The notes under the pieces were generated by a model, which ran no database searches, had not been told where the DNA came from, and was given only the letters and a program-made list of their open reading frames with translations. Below are positions 32,949-42,607 of a DNA stretch of 64,000 bases, piece after piece (the first letter of the stretch is position 1; every line of letters begins with the position of its first letter). The translations under genes and the position numbers were made by a program. Source of the DNA: Rhizoclosmatium globosum (taxonomy: Eukaryota; Chytridiomycota; Chytridiomycetes; Chytridiales; Chytriomycetaceae); the NCBI GenBank assembly GCA_002104985.1, contig MCGO01000193.1, positions 1 through 64,000 of the forward strand, in the 5' to 3' direction.

Positions 32949-33197
32949 ATGGCCCCACGACCAATCAAGAAAAACGACCGCCAATCCCTCAACCACACAT
33001 CTTACAACGAACCAATGAAAAAGAACGGGGCGGGTAAATGGAACTTTGGGTCTTACGAGGACGACGTGATGGACTATTACATGAATGTGCATCATTCATC
33101 AAGTGCGGCTGCAAAATCAAGTGGTGCTAAGCCGATTGGTGCTAATAAGGTTCAAGTGGTGGATGAAGCTGCGTTTAGTCTCGCAAAGGAGTGGTAA
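32949..33197 (+). CDS. Small NGAGK-motif protein, copy 2
   Basis: A single-exon 82-aa paralogue of the previous gene, in tandem: PMKKNGAGKWNFGSYEDDV and VQVVDEAAFSLAKEW match copy 1. It lacks the acidic tail and has a Ser/Ala linker. The conserved spacing of the two motifs argues that both are real genes. Function unknown beyond the Stm1/SERBP1-like motif. Confidence 0.6.
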   Translation: MAPRPIKKNDRQSLNHTSYNEPMKKNGAGKWNFGSYEDDVMDYYMNVHHSSSAAAKSSGAKPIGANKVQVVDEAAFSLAKEW

Positions 33198-33530
33198 ACT
33201 TGGCCATTCTGAACTTGTAGGTTGAGCCCATCGTTGACAAATCAAAAAGCGTCCTCTGTTGCTGAACTGAAATTCATTTTCCTGTTTGATAAATAATGTA
33301 AAAACAAAGTACAATAAAATAATAAAGCATATAATCCGAGAGAGTTTTGAAAAGTCGTTCGTTTTGATGCGCGAAAGTGTATCAGGATATGGGGTGTTTC
33401 CAATTAAATACTAATCTCTTCGTTTACTCAGCAGATTCACTCGTGGCTGAATGCGGGAACGGATTTGCCAAGAAGTTTGGGAGTGCCAAGACTGAAAGAA
33501 AGCCAAGAAAAAGAAACGAAAGCAAAACTG

Positions 33531-34502
33531 ATGGCCGCAAACCTAATCACCCCATCCTCAATCGCCCCATCAATCAGTCTAGCTGAGAGCATAACATGCC
33601 TAGGAGTGTACAGTGTGGGCCTAGTGCTCAACAGCCTCCTCGTTGGATGTGTCGTTGTTGATTCAGGGTTAACCCGAACGAGACTGGGAAAGACCATCGC
33701 TCTTCTCCTCGGATGTTTCGTGGGCACTTCAGTTCTTCGGATAACAACAATGGCCATCCAACTTCAGTGGCCGGAAGCATACTCCTGCGACGACCCAATT
33801 GGACAAAAGTGTTCCGCCGTCCCGGCACAGATAATCGGGAGTCTCTTTTACTCATGTTTTGTGTTTACACTGGCTGGACACCTCTTATTGGCTCTGGATC
33901 GGTACATGCGGGTGGTTTACTCAAGGGAAATGGACAATGTCGGTGTTATTGTCACTCTCCTCACGTCAACTCTCCTGTCAATATCATACATTACTCTCTT
34001 TTGTGTTGCCCCACCAAGATCGCCAACAAACCCGAGCAAATTCTATAAACCAGTGTTTTATGTTCTGCTTGCGACATCTTACATTCCAACTGCACTCGCT
34101 ATCTGTTGGCTATACGGACATATGTATTCACATGCGAAACGGATATCTCACATTGAATCAGTGGCGTCGAGAATGGCGTCCTCCGAAGTGTTGGAGTCGC
34201 CAACATCTACTCTCGTCAATATTGACGTACATTTGACGCCTCTGTCCCCAAAAATCATTGATCCTCTCGAACAATACGCTTTTGAGCTATCGTGGACCAT
34301 GACAGCAACGTTGGCATTTTGCTATATTCCTGGAATCGTATACTTTGGAGTTCGGGCATCTGGGAATGACGTGATATGGATGGATTTCATTGGGTCACTT
34401 CTGATATCGCTGGATGTTGTAATCTCTCCTGTTCTCATCATGTACTTCCAGCGACCGTTCCTAGAATCCTTCTTTGACTTATATCTGAGCAAATTTGTAT
34501 AA
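33531..34502 (+). CDS. Class A (rhodopsin-like) GPCR
   Basis: A single exon of 323 aa if the second in-frame ATG (MAANL) is used; the frame is open from an ATG at 33465. Seven hydrophobic segments are clear. After the third comes ALDRYMRVVYS, an E/D-R-Y-type motif (here LDRY). The seventh ends SPVLIMYFQRPFLESFF, which replaces the usual N-P-x-x-Y but keeps Pro and Tyr followed by an amphipathic Phe-rich helix 8. Cys residues before helix 3 (YSCDD..KCSAV) could form the ECL2 disulfide or a local pair. The seventh helix has no Lys, so it is not a retinal opsin. It should couple to heterotrimeric G proteins; the ligand is unknown. Confidence 0.7.
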   Translation: MAANLITPSSIAPSISLAESITCLGVYSVGLVLNSLLVGCVVVDSGLTRTRLGKTIALLLGCFVGTSVLRITTMAIQLQWPEAYSCDDPIGQKCSAVPAQIIGSLFYSCFVFTLAGHLLLALDRYMRVVYSREMDNVGVIVTLLTSTLLSISYITLFCVAPPRSPTNPSKFYKPVFYVLLATSYIPTALAICWLYGHMYSHAKRISHIESVASRMASSEVLESPTSTLVNIDVHLTPLSPKIIDPLEQYAFELSWTMTATLAFCYIPGIVYFGVRASGNDVIWMDFIGSLLISLDVVISPVLIMYFQRPFLESFFDLYLSKFV

Positions 34503-34587
34503 TCTGTAATAAACTTTCTGAGCATTTTAACTGGCTGGATAATAACAGTATTTGGAGTTTCTTATCCACGTGCTTTGAAATCAGTCT

Positions 34588-35907
34588 TTGAAACCAATGC
34601 AATCCGAGCAACAGGATGAGCTCGAAGCCCTGCACGCAATCTATGGCGACAAAGACTTTTCGTATTGGAGAGACAATGAATTTCACGGATCATTTGCAGT
34701 TCGGCTTGAAGTTCCCTCAACTGGGATTCATGTCAGAGGCTCAACCGACAAAGTGCATCATCTTCCGCCAATCTTCCTCGACTTTTCGATGCCGCAAAGT
34801 TATCCGATCCACGAAGGACTTGTGTTTACAGTTGGGGCATCGTGGCTGTCTGAATCCCAAATTGAGGCGTTGACAGCGAAAGTGAAGGATTTGAGCTTGT
34901 CACTGGTCCAACTTCATTCAGTCGCTCTATTTGAGCTTGCTCAGCTGATTCAGACGGAAACTATACCACTCCTAGGCCTGTTGGATTCAGGAGACTGCTT
35001 AACCATAAGCGATCAAAATGTCATTGACGAGATCATTGCCCATGACCGCCAACATACCTTGCATCTATTTAATCAGTCGACAATAACCTGTGAAATATGT
35101 TTTCATTCAAAGTTGGGCGAATCCTGTCTGAAACTGCCCTGCAACCACGCCTATTGCAAATCATGTCTCACTTCGTATTACACATCAGCCATCATGGCGT
35201 CCGATATTACACAAGTATCTTGTCCCCACGAATCTTGTAAAAGAGCCAAATCAGCTCCACTTCCACCAATCACTCTTGAGCCCCTCCTCTCAAAAGACCT
35301 TGTATCTCGATACGAAGCCTTATTATCCCGACACTTAGCCCTTCAACAAACAGATCTCGTATTCTGTCCACGGCCCCACTGCCGCGCTCCCACTTCTCGT
35401 CAAAAAGATGACACCACAACAACCACAGACTCCCCACAATCAACACTATGCATCTGCCCAAACTGTTCATACACGTTCTGCTTCTACTGCTCAAAGTCAT
35501 ACCACCCAGGCTCATTCTGCATCATCCCTCCGTCATCCATCCTTCAAATCCAACAAGAATACAGGTCAACACTCACTGCCCCAGATAAACGCGACACTCT
35601 CTTGAAAATGTACGGCCTCGATGCCTTAACGACAGCGCCAACAACCACAGCTTCAAAACAAGCCGCTCAAGCTCGCGACGAACGCCTCCTCGGTAAATAC
35701 CTTCTCGAAAACACACAACGATGTCCGCAATGCTCTGTTGTCGTGGAACGTGCTGAAGGGTGTGCGCATATGACGTGTAGGGTGTGCAACACGCATTTCT
35801 GCTTTCATTGTGGAGAGAAACTGTTTTTGGGAAGGAATGGTGGGGTTGGGGAGCATTATGGACGCATTGGAGGGAAATGTTATGGTCGTTTGTTGGATGG
35901 AGTGTAA
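34588..35907 (+). CDS. RWD-RBR E3 ubiquitin ligase (RNF14/Itt1-like)
   Basis: A single exon, 439 aa. An N-terminal RWD domain (ELEALHAIYGDKDF.., MPQSYPIHEGL) is followed by RING1 (CEICFHSKLGESC..CNHAYCKSC), an IBR (CPRPHCRAP..CICPNCSYTFCFYC) and RING2 (CPQCSVVVERAEGCAHMTC..FCFHC). RING2 contains the catalytic Cys (in GCAHMTC) that takes ubiquitin before transfer. The RWD-RBR order is that of RNF14/Itt1, which acts on translation factors and stalled or crosslinked ribosomes. All zinc ligands I can place are present. The C-terminal GKCYGRLLDG is typical for this group. Confidence 0.85.
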   Translation: MKPMQSEQQDELEALHAIYGDKDFSYWRDNEFHGSFAVRLEVPSTGIHVRGSTDKVHHLPPIFLDFSMPQSYPIHEGLVFTVGASWLSESQIEALTAKVKDLSLSLVQLHSVALFELAQLIQTETIPLLGLLDSGDCLTISDQNVIDEIIAHDRQHTLHLFNQSTITCEICFHSKLGESCLKLPCNHAYCKSCLTSYYTSAIMASDITQVSCPHESCKRAKSAPLPPITLEPLLSKDLVSRYEALLSRHLALQQTDLVFCPRPHCRAPTSRQKDDTTTTTDSPQSTLCICPNCSYTFCFYCSKSYHPGSFCIIPPSSILQIQQEYRSTLTAPDKRDTLLKMYGLDALTTAPTTTASKQAAQARDERLLGKYLLENTQRCPQCSVVVERAEGCAHMTCRVCNTHFCFHCGEKLFLGRNGGVGEHYGRIGGKCYGRLLDGV

Positions 35908-36024
35908 AAGGATGCATCTAAAATAAATTGTAGGAACGATCAATCCATTGGCAAAATATCATTTTAATTTCACAACAGAAAACATAGCAGATTGTCTAAC
36001 AAAATTGAGTAACTATAGAGGTTG

Positions 36025-38553
36025 TTAAACGGAGCACGGGGTTCCATCCGCAAGCTGGTTGGTTCCTTTAGTGATATAGTAAGAACAGTCCCAATCAGCG
36101 TAAGAAGCTCCTGGGTAACAGTAGTAGTCTCCTGGAACATTGTCCGTGTTTGGGTTGAGAACGTTGTACGAAGTCCAGTTCAAGCCTCCGACTTGCATCA
36201 TGGACCAAATCAAAGCAACAATGGCAGCGGAAGAGTCGAAGGCGGCACCCAAAACGTACGCATACTTTTGGAAGAACTCCTTGTTTTTGTTGTAAAGAAC
36301 AATTTGGGACACAAAGTTGATGATCATTGGTACGACAATCAAGACTTGGAATCCAACGACACCGTTGAAAGAGAAGAAGAGTGGGAAGTTGACCAAGTGC
36401 CAGTACTTGGACTTGTAGATAAACTTGTTGGCCAACCATGGAAGGAATGGGCAGAGAGCTCCAATCAAGAAACACCACATCAATGAAGCATAGATGGATC
36501 CAATACCGAAGAAACGCTGGGGACCAATAGCTCCCCAAATTCCACCAGCAGCGTAGAAGACTTGGTAGTTAACGTATGACCATTCATCCTTGGTGAGCAA
36601 GTCTCCAGAGTTAAACATCATAAACCAAGCGGCTCCAGTAGCAACAACAGCGTTGATGAGCGTACCCAAGAATTGAGCACCAACCATGGCGTATGGCGGA
36701 ATGTGGAGGTACTGACCAATCTTCAAATCTTGCGACAACTGCAAAGATTGAATCAAAGAGTTGGTTCCCCAAGACTTGAAAGCCATTACAGCAACAGTCT
36801 GTCCTGGAATCATGAGACCGATGATGAACTCAGTCAACACGTTGATGTAAAGACCGATACCGGTAATAGCCTGAACAGCACCGTATGGAACAACCATAAC
36901 AGAGACGATAAAGATGTTGAAGAATACACCCCACCAAGGCATGTTGAATGGAGTGAAAACAGAGACGAGAACACCTCCAACAGAGCAGACAGCAAGGAAC
37001 GCGAGGTAAGCCCAGTCTGGAACATCTGGGTAGGCCTCCATCATAACAACGTGCTTGTCCATGGAATCAATTTCATCACGAATCTGACGGAACGCGTTCA
37101 TCGACTGACGGTACAGATCCTTTCCGTACCAGAGAGCAACGTGAGAAATGGCAGCAGTAACAGTCAAGAAAGACGATGCGTAAGTCAAAGTGAAAGCAGA
37201 TGAAAGGTGGATAGGAGCGACAAGGTTGTAAGCGGTGACGTTCAAGTTGTAGTTATCAGAAACATTGTAGAAGAACAAGTTGGAGACACGGGAACCTTGC
37301 TTCTTTGGTCCACCTTCAGCACCAACGAACAAGTGAGCAGAGTTGATCTTTGGGTTGAGGGAGCCTTGGTAACCGTTCTCGCGGAATTTGCTGTTGAGGC
37401 CAAACATGTCGGACGTGTAGAAGAGTGGAGTCAAAATCCAGAGGAAGAAGATGTTTCCCAAGTTGTTGCACAAGTTGGCAGAGAATGGTTGGGCAAAGTT
37501 GGTTCCACCAAGTTGGACGTTGTTCCAGTCCAAGGTGATTCCAAAGAGACCAACACCGTTGCTGTTCCATATGGTTAGAATACGAAGTAGCGGTATTAAA
37601 TTAAGACTCACTAGACAGATCCAGCCACGGCGTTGTACTGAGAAAGAACACCAGAAGGACCGTTTCCGCGTCCGGCAAAAAGACAAGTGATTGAAATAGC
37701 TCCAAGCGCTTGAAGGAACACAGTTGGCAACCATTCATACGCAAACATTCCCGCGAAAGCGATCCAGAAGAACATGAAACGACTCATCTTGTAACGCTCT
37801 CCAGCAACATCTCCAGTGCTGACTTTGTGGAAAGAAACGAACAAGGCAATGTTTGTCAAGTTTCCTGGCCACCACATGGCAGTTGGGCGGACCAAGAAAC
37901 GACGGGTGAGACCAGAGATTCCGTATCCCAAGAACTGAGTGATCAGGACGAATCCGAGAGCAGAGATAAACGTGATATCGGTGTTGCCCATCAACTCGGA
38001 GTAGGTTTGGGAGACAACGTTGTCAATTCCGTATGGAAGACCTCCGTTAGCGTTGGAAGTGGAGGACATGACGTCTATGGATTGAGACCTGTTAGAAAGG
38101 ACTGAAAGTCGTTTGGAATAACACTCACAAATGAGAACGTGCTCCTTCAAGGAGAAAGGTCCTGGGTTCAAAAACCCAGATGGCAAGACTTTTGAAAAGA
38201 AGACTCCCAATGGGTACGACAGAATAGTTGCCACAACAGGTGGAACGGTGATCGCATTCGCACGGAAGGACAACGCCGTGTTGGCAAACGAAATCAAGAC
38301 ACAGAAAAGGGATCCAATGAAGATGGCACGGAACGTGAAGGCTGGAGTGGATGGGTCATCAGTTTGGGGAACAATGAATTCGCTTTTGAAGACAGTTAGA
38401 TGTATGATCAATACGATTTTGAGAGTCTTACATGTGAGCTTCAATGTCCTGAATGTCCTCCAACTCGACATCATCGATCATGTCTGGGTGAGTGGCGACA
38501 TATTCGTCAATCTTCTTTTGGTCTTCCGCCACAAGGTCTGCAGCAAGAGTCAT
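36025..38553 (-). CDS. OPT family oligopeptide transporter, copy 1
   Basis: Four exons (38553-38432, 38382-38129, 38074-37612, 37561-36025) join in frame to 791 aa, typical for fungal OPTs (about 750-900). Conserved blocks are IVPQTDDPSTPA, SGFLNPGPFSLKEH (the NPG motif), GYGISGLTRRFLV, NGYQGSLNP, FMIPGQTVAVMAFKSWG-like sequence, YLHIPPYAM and WGAIGPQRFF. OPT carriers are proton-coupled plasma-membrane importers of tetra- and pentapeptides, glutathione or metal chelates. The upstream region shares a GTGGCGAT motif cluster with the C2H2 gene. The start used is MTLAADLV; an upstream in-frame ATG adds 30 doubtful residues. Confidence 0.9.
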
Positions 38554-38663
38554 TTTGTTTTTTGATAGCAGACTGTGACCGACAGCAGTCGTGCTTTTTA
38601 AAGGCGATGGGTCAAGTAGGTGGCGTTTTGGAGATTTAATCATTTTAAGCGAATTCCACGAAC

Positions 38664-38850
38664 CACTGAATCGCCACTTCGGATGTTTCTCGCCACCATC
38701 TCGAGCGAGCAGCCTGTGTAGAAACAGTGCACTATCAGATTAATATCTAAACGCTGCCCAATGTCCTATATCAGTAAGCGTTCGTAATTGCGTGGCGATT
38801 TGTAACGAAAACGCCCAACGGCATCAAAGTGGCGATGCGGGTGGCGATAA
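38664..38850. promoter_or_regulatory. Cluster of GTGGCGAT octamers in a divergent promoter
   Basis: Four exact copies of the octamer lie between the OPT copy 1 start and the C2H2 gene: 38670-38677 (reverse), 38792-38799, 38829-38836 and 38841-38848. A near copy (TCGCCACC) is at 38690-38697. Such density in under 200 bases suggests a transcription factor site. I cannot name the factor; it differs from the proteasome PACE element. Confidence 0.5.
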
Positions 38851-39050
38851 TTCTCTTGGCACTTACATTCTCGCTCTTTTCGAGATACGCACTGGTAATA
38901 CAATGAATGTTGGAGTATCGTTTATTGCGCTTTGCTCGCATTGTTCCCGAGATGTGATAAGAAAGTAAGTGAGTGTCTCCGAATTAAAAGACAAGCCTCA
39001 AATCCACGAAATCTAGCAATCCAAGAAACGAAAACAGGCCTTCCAACAAC

Positions 39051-39776
39051 ATGGAGCAACTACCATCGGCCTGGAGTCTAATTCGAGCAAGCATCCAGCA
39101 AGATGGCCCAAGACTACCTTCTTTGCGTTCTCAACTGCAAGATCACCAGAATCGTGTTCAATTATTGGAATCGACAATCTTTTCCTCATATGAATACACA
39201 AACGAAGTGCATTCAATGGTCTCGTGGAATTTAAATGCTTATACGTATAATACGTCGCGGCAAGAACTTCCAACTCCTCCGATCGTTCCATCAATGCCGC
39301 CAAGGCCTGTTCAATTCCTCCAACCATCGCCGCCCATCTCTCCACCACCCACTCATTTTCAGCAAGCATACCAAATGAATCAAACGATTCAACCATACAG
39401 TACGGCGCCGCATGTATCAGAACAGGGCATCAATTTTCGATACCAGACCGCACAAAAATCCCCACCTGTTGTATCAACTCCAACCAGTCCACAAACATTA
39501 TTGAAAGCGCCTACTCCAACTCTGGAAGTGCCGTCTACCAAACAAAGCTATCCACGTCGATTTGTAAACAGACCAAGCCCACAGCTGAACTGCCACATCT
39601 GCAACCAAAATTTCACCCGAAGCTTTGATTTGAACCGACACGTTCGATCTCGGCATCCACCGAATGGTTCGATGCGGTTACATGAATGTTCTGGGTGTGG
39701 AGTAACTTTCAGCCGTTCTGATTCATTAAAACGACACCGAGACAGTTATTGCCGGCACCTTAAGACTCTCGAATAA
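39051..39776 (+). CDS. Two-finger C2H2 zinc-finger protein
   Basis: A single exon of 241 aa. A helical N-terminus (about 1-70) precedes a Pro-rich low-complexity middle and two C-terminal fingers: CHICNQNFTRSFDLNRHVRSRH and CSGCGVTFSRSDSLKRHRDSYC, the second ending in Cys instead of His. The finger spacing and RSDSLKRH recognition helix are those of fungal DNA-binding factors. It is probably a nuclear regulator. It shares its upstream region with OPT copy 1, so co-regulation is possible. Confidence 0.7.
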   Translation: MEQLPSAWSLIRASIQQDGPRLPSLRSQLQDHQNRVQLLESTIFSSYEYTNEVHSMVSWNLNAYTYNTSRQELPTPPIVPSMPPRPVQFLQPSPPISPPPTHFQQAYQMNQTIQPYSTAPHVSEQGINFRYQTAQKSPPVVSTPTSPQTLLKAPTPTLEVPSTKQSYPRRFVNRPSPQLNCHICNQNFTRSFDLNRHVRSRHPPNGSMRLHECSGCGVTFSRSDSLKRHRDSYCRHLKTLE

Positions 39777-39860
39777 AACATTCTATCATCATTCTCACAT
39801 TTATTCTCAGATGAATTATTACTTTCTTCTCCTCTTCAACGTGACTCTTTTTTCTTTACT

Positions 39861-40667
39861 CTACAAGATGGACGCATAGACAATCAAGAGTCCGGTAGTA
39901 ATACCAAAAAGCATAGCGGATGACTTGGTAGTGGTTGCCACAACAGTAGCAGCCACAGTCTTGGCAGCACTCGTTGCAACAGCGCCTGCCGTTCCTTGAA
40001 CTGTAGAAACAACCACACTAGGAGCACTTCCAATCACATGACAAACATACAACGGCGAGGGATCGGGCGATCCCCACATTGTCGCGTTTGCCTTGCACCA
40101 CTGGGCAACCGCACCTGGAGCAAATTCGCTCTTGTTGCAAAGCCCAGAATCATCGCTGATGCAACCGTCCCAGTTTGCTGCACCGTTAACAGGAACAGTC
40201 ACAGATGGCAGTGGAACACCAGCAGCGGGTGGAGAGATGCAAGAGCCACTCAAAATGTTTGGTTTGAGTACACCATCAGGCGAATTAGGCGGGAGGATAC
40301 ACAACAGACCAGGCTTGCATGACTTTGGGTACCCGTACTGGTAAGTTGCACAATCGGTTCCAGTTCCTTCATTGGAGGTGTCGGTACCGCTGAGAACCCA
40401 AGTGCACTTTGATTGGAAACATTTAAGACCGGCCTTGCATTCGGTGTCGTTTGTTTGAGTACACGCCTCGCCAACGTCGGCACCTGGAAATGTGATGTTT
40501 GTAGTCGGAGCTGGGGCGCAGATGAAGGTTGCTGGAGAGTACTGGGCGAGAGAGCAGAGAAGACCCTTCTTGCAATCAGCGTTGGACACACAAGTGCCTC
40601 CAACTTCTACAGTTTGTGCACTACTGGAAGTGGCAATGGCAGCGATGAGAAAAAAGGCTGCTTTCAT
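39861..40667 (-). CDS. Cys-rich secreted protein, probably GPI-anchored
   Basis: A single exon of 268 aa from MKAAFF. A signal peptide (MKAAFFLIAAIATSSSAQ) is followed by repeated Cys-pair units (GGTCVSNADCKKGLLC, GEACTQTNDTECKAGLKC, ATYQYGYPKSCKPGLLC). These resemble Dickkopf-like or EB-type Cys modules of fungal surface proteins. An Ala/Thr/Val-rich stalk and a hydrophobic C-terminus (SSAMLFGITTGLLIVYASIL) point to GPI anchoring. N-glycosylation sites are present (NIT, NKS, NAT). Likely a cell-surface or wall protein. Confidence 0.75.
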   Translation of the reverse strand: MKAAFFLIAAIATSSSAQTVEVGGTCVSNADCKKGLLCSLAQYSPATFICAPAPTTNITFPGADVGEACTQTNDTECKAGLKCFQSKCTWVLSGTDTSNEGTGTDCATYQYGYPKSCKPGLLCILPPNSPDGVLKPNILSGSCISPPAAGVPLPSVTVPVNGAANWDGCISDDSGLCNKSEFAPGAVAQWCKANATMWGSPDPSPLYVCHVIGSAPSVVVSTVQGTAGAVATSAAKTVAATVVATTTKSSAMLFGITTGLLIVYASIL

Positions 40668-40999
40668 CTTATCTTTTACTTCACAATGCAATTGCTTCCC
40701 ATTTTAGCTTATTCAAAATAAGACTAAAGCGGCATACCGTTCCCAGGCTTGATCGTCTCTGTCTGGATTTTTCTTTGCAGATCCAAGCAATCAAAACTGG
40801 AGACCAATACTTACTTCCATTTATGCATCCTTAAGGTATAAACCTGTAAATGCGAAGCTTCATACTTAAAAAGTTGAAAAGATTCAGCAACAGGAAAACA
40901 ATTCATCTCAACAATCTCGGGTTAATTTTTTGATGAATGATTGGGAAAAGATACAGTAACTCTTCTTAAAACCTGCCATTCCCTTGATTAAAACTTGAG

Positions 41000-41548
41000 A
41001 TGCCAGCACTCCCACCCAACTTGAAGGCGCTTCCTCCATCCAAAACCATCGCCGCACCTACCCCTTCTTCACAATCGACTTCACTCAATGCAACTACATC
41101 TATTGCACCAACAGGCACGACAGTCGATAAGCTGCCACTGAAGCCATTACAAACCAAAGTGCATCCAACTGTCGCCGCAGCCACACCTTCCCCTTCACTC
41201 AATCAAACAACCACTCTGACACCGTCCTCAAATGCATCGAATCCAATCGACTTGGCCATTGACGAACTCGGATCATCGCACCTGAAACATGAGTCACTCG
41301 TGGGCATTGTTGAGTTTGTTGCGCTGCTGCACATTCTTCCGATTCTGTACTGCGCAGTCATTCTGATTCGAGCGTGGAAGGAAAAGCAGAAAAGGTGGGG
41401 CTCTCTTTCTGACTGGCTTGACTCATCACACATACTGTATACATCCAAAACAGGTTACTCAAAAAGACGGATTATAAATCTATTCGGAATATTCGGAGGC
41501 TCATCAGATAGACTTTGTTGTCTTGGTCTTCCGATTCTCTTCCCTTAA
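41000..41548 (+). CDS. Single-pass membrane protein with Ser/Thr-rich ectodomain
   Basis: The frame encodes an N-terminal Ser/Thr/Pro-rich, Asn-glycosylation-rich region of about 95 residues (NATTSIAPTG, NQTTTLTPSSN) and then one hydrophobic helix (LVGIVEFVALLHILPILYCAVILI) followed by basic RAWKEKQKR. Right after this, GTGGGGCTC at 41394 and CCAAAACAG at 41452 could be an intron. Splicing would replace the unspliced tail with a short basic one ending near 41520. Both ends are possible. No signal peptide is seen. Confidence 0.5.
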   Translation: MPALPPNLKALPPSKTIAAPTPSSQSTSLNATTSIAPTGTTVDKLPLKPLQTKVHPTVAAATPSPSLNQTTTLTPSSNASNPIDLAIDELGSSHLKHESLVGIVEFVALLHILPILYCAVILIRAWKEKQKRWGSLSDWLDSSHILYTSKTGYSKRRIINLFGIFGGSSDRLCCLGLPILFP

Positions 41549-41669
41549 TGGCTTCACTCTATGATTCAGGTTCCAACTGATACGCTCTTTATTCACAACA
41601 TATCCTGGCGATTCATCCGGCGATAATAAATACAAATTCGACTCAACAAACTGCTAAGAGTGATTCAGC

Positions 41670-42254
41670 TCAGCGCAGACTCTTCTCCCGCAAATACTCC
41701 CACGGATGTCGAAACTGTGTTGAAACTTGGTCAATCGATCCATATCCCTCCTCCCTATCTTCCTCATCACTATCGTACATGCTTACAACAGAATCCACGA
41801 GTGCACTACTTCTCATTCTTTGTTGGATTTCGTGGATTTGGTCAATCGAGATGGAAGCTTTTTTGGACGGCTGTTGTGATTTGGGCTGAGATGGATATGC
41901 GCTGTTCACGAAAGATGGGTTCGAGGGTGCAACGGATGTGGGGCGACTTGGATGTTGGTGAAACACGTCCGGTTTTTTTATACTGTTACTTCTGCGTGAT
42001 TGCTGCGACAAGGATGTTCGAGTAGTGGAAGGTCGTGATGTTGATGAGGTGGGTGTGAGTGGGAGGTTCATGGAATCGTGTTCAGAAGCTTCCAACTGTT
42101 TCCTGCGTCGATACCGACAAATGCATATGGCTGACCGACCTTATGAGCTTATTTGGTTTTATAATGTATAATATGATGTACCTGCTGACAGCAAGGCGAT
42201 GAAAGCGATAGAAGCCCCAACGCTTATGTAAATGATTGTGGTGGACGGAATCAT
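41670..42254 (-). CDS. Single-pass membrane protein with Ser/Pro-rich cytosolic tail
   Basis: Two exons (42254-42182, 42139-41670) around a 42-base intron join in frame to 180 aa. The protein begins MIPSTTIIYISVGASIAFIALL, a membrane helix, followed by a stop-transfer cluster RSAICICRYRRRKQ and a long Ser/Pro/Arg-rich tail. The ATG is directly preceded by TTTACAG, which could be a splice acceptor, so an upstream exon with an ectodomain may be missing. The next 300 bases upstream lead into the Plavaka transposon, which may have displaced it. Confidence 0.5.
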
Positions 42255-42607
42255 CTGTAAACTCCCAATATGTAATAAACTGGAAAATAGTGGAAAATAA
42301 CGTGAAATAATGCGAAATAATGCACAATAATGCTTGTCACGCTCGGAAGTCTGAGCCCTAGTTATGATGGAGCATTTGTAACACACAGAATACCACTTAA
42401 TGCATTAAAAGTCAGTCAGTATAGATGAACTAGACCAGGTTGCATACAGAGACATTTATTGCATTATGGTACATTCAGCATATTCCAAGTGTGCTATGGC
42501 TATTCAGTGTGTGTGATTATGTGATTCAAATTACATTGGAAATGACATAGATAGTTACTCAAATAGAAGCATTTTTTAATGATTTAAAACAAGAAATAGA
42601 GTCAAAA

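Noticed and set aside
33531..34502. Opsin
   Set aside because: There is no lysine in the seventh helix for retinal attachment.
36022..37203. Long plus-strand ORFs opposite OPT copy 1
   Set aside because: They are low-quality translations antisense to a clear OPT exon and arise from its codon bias.
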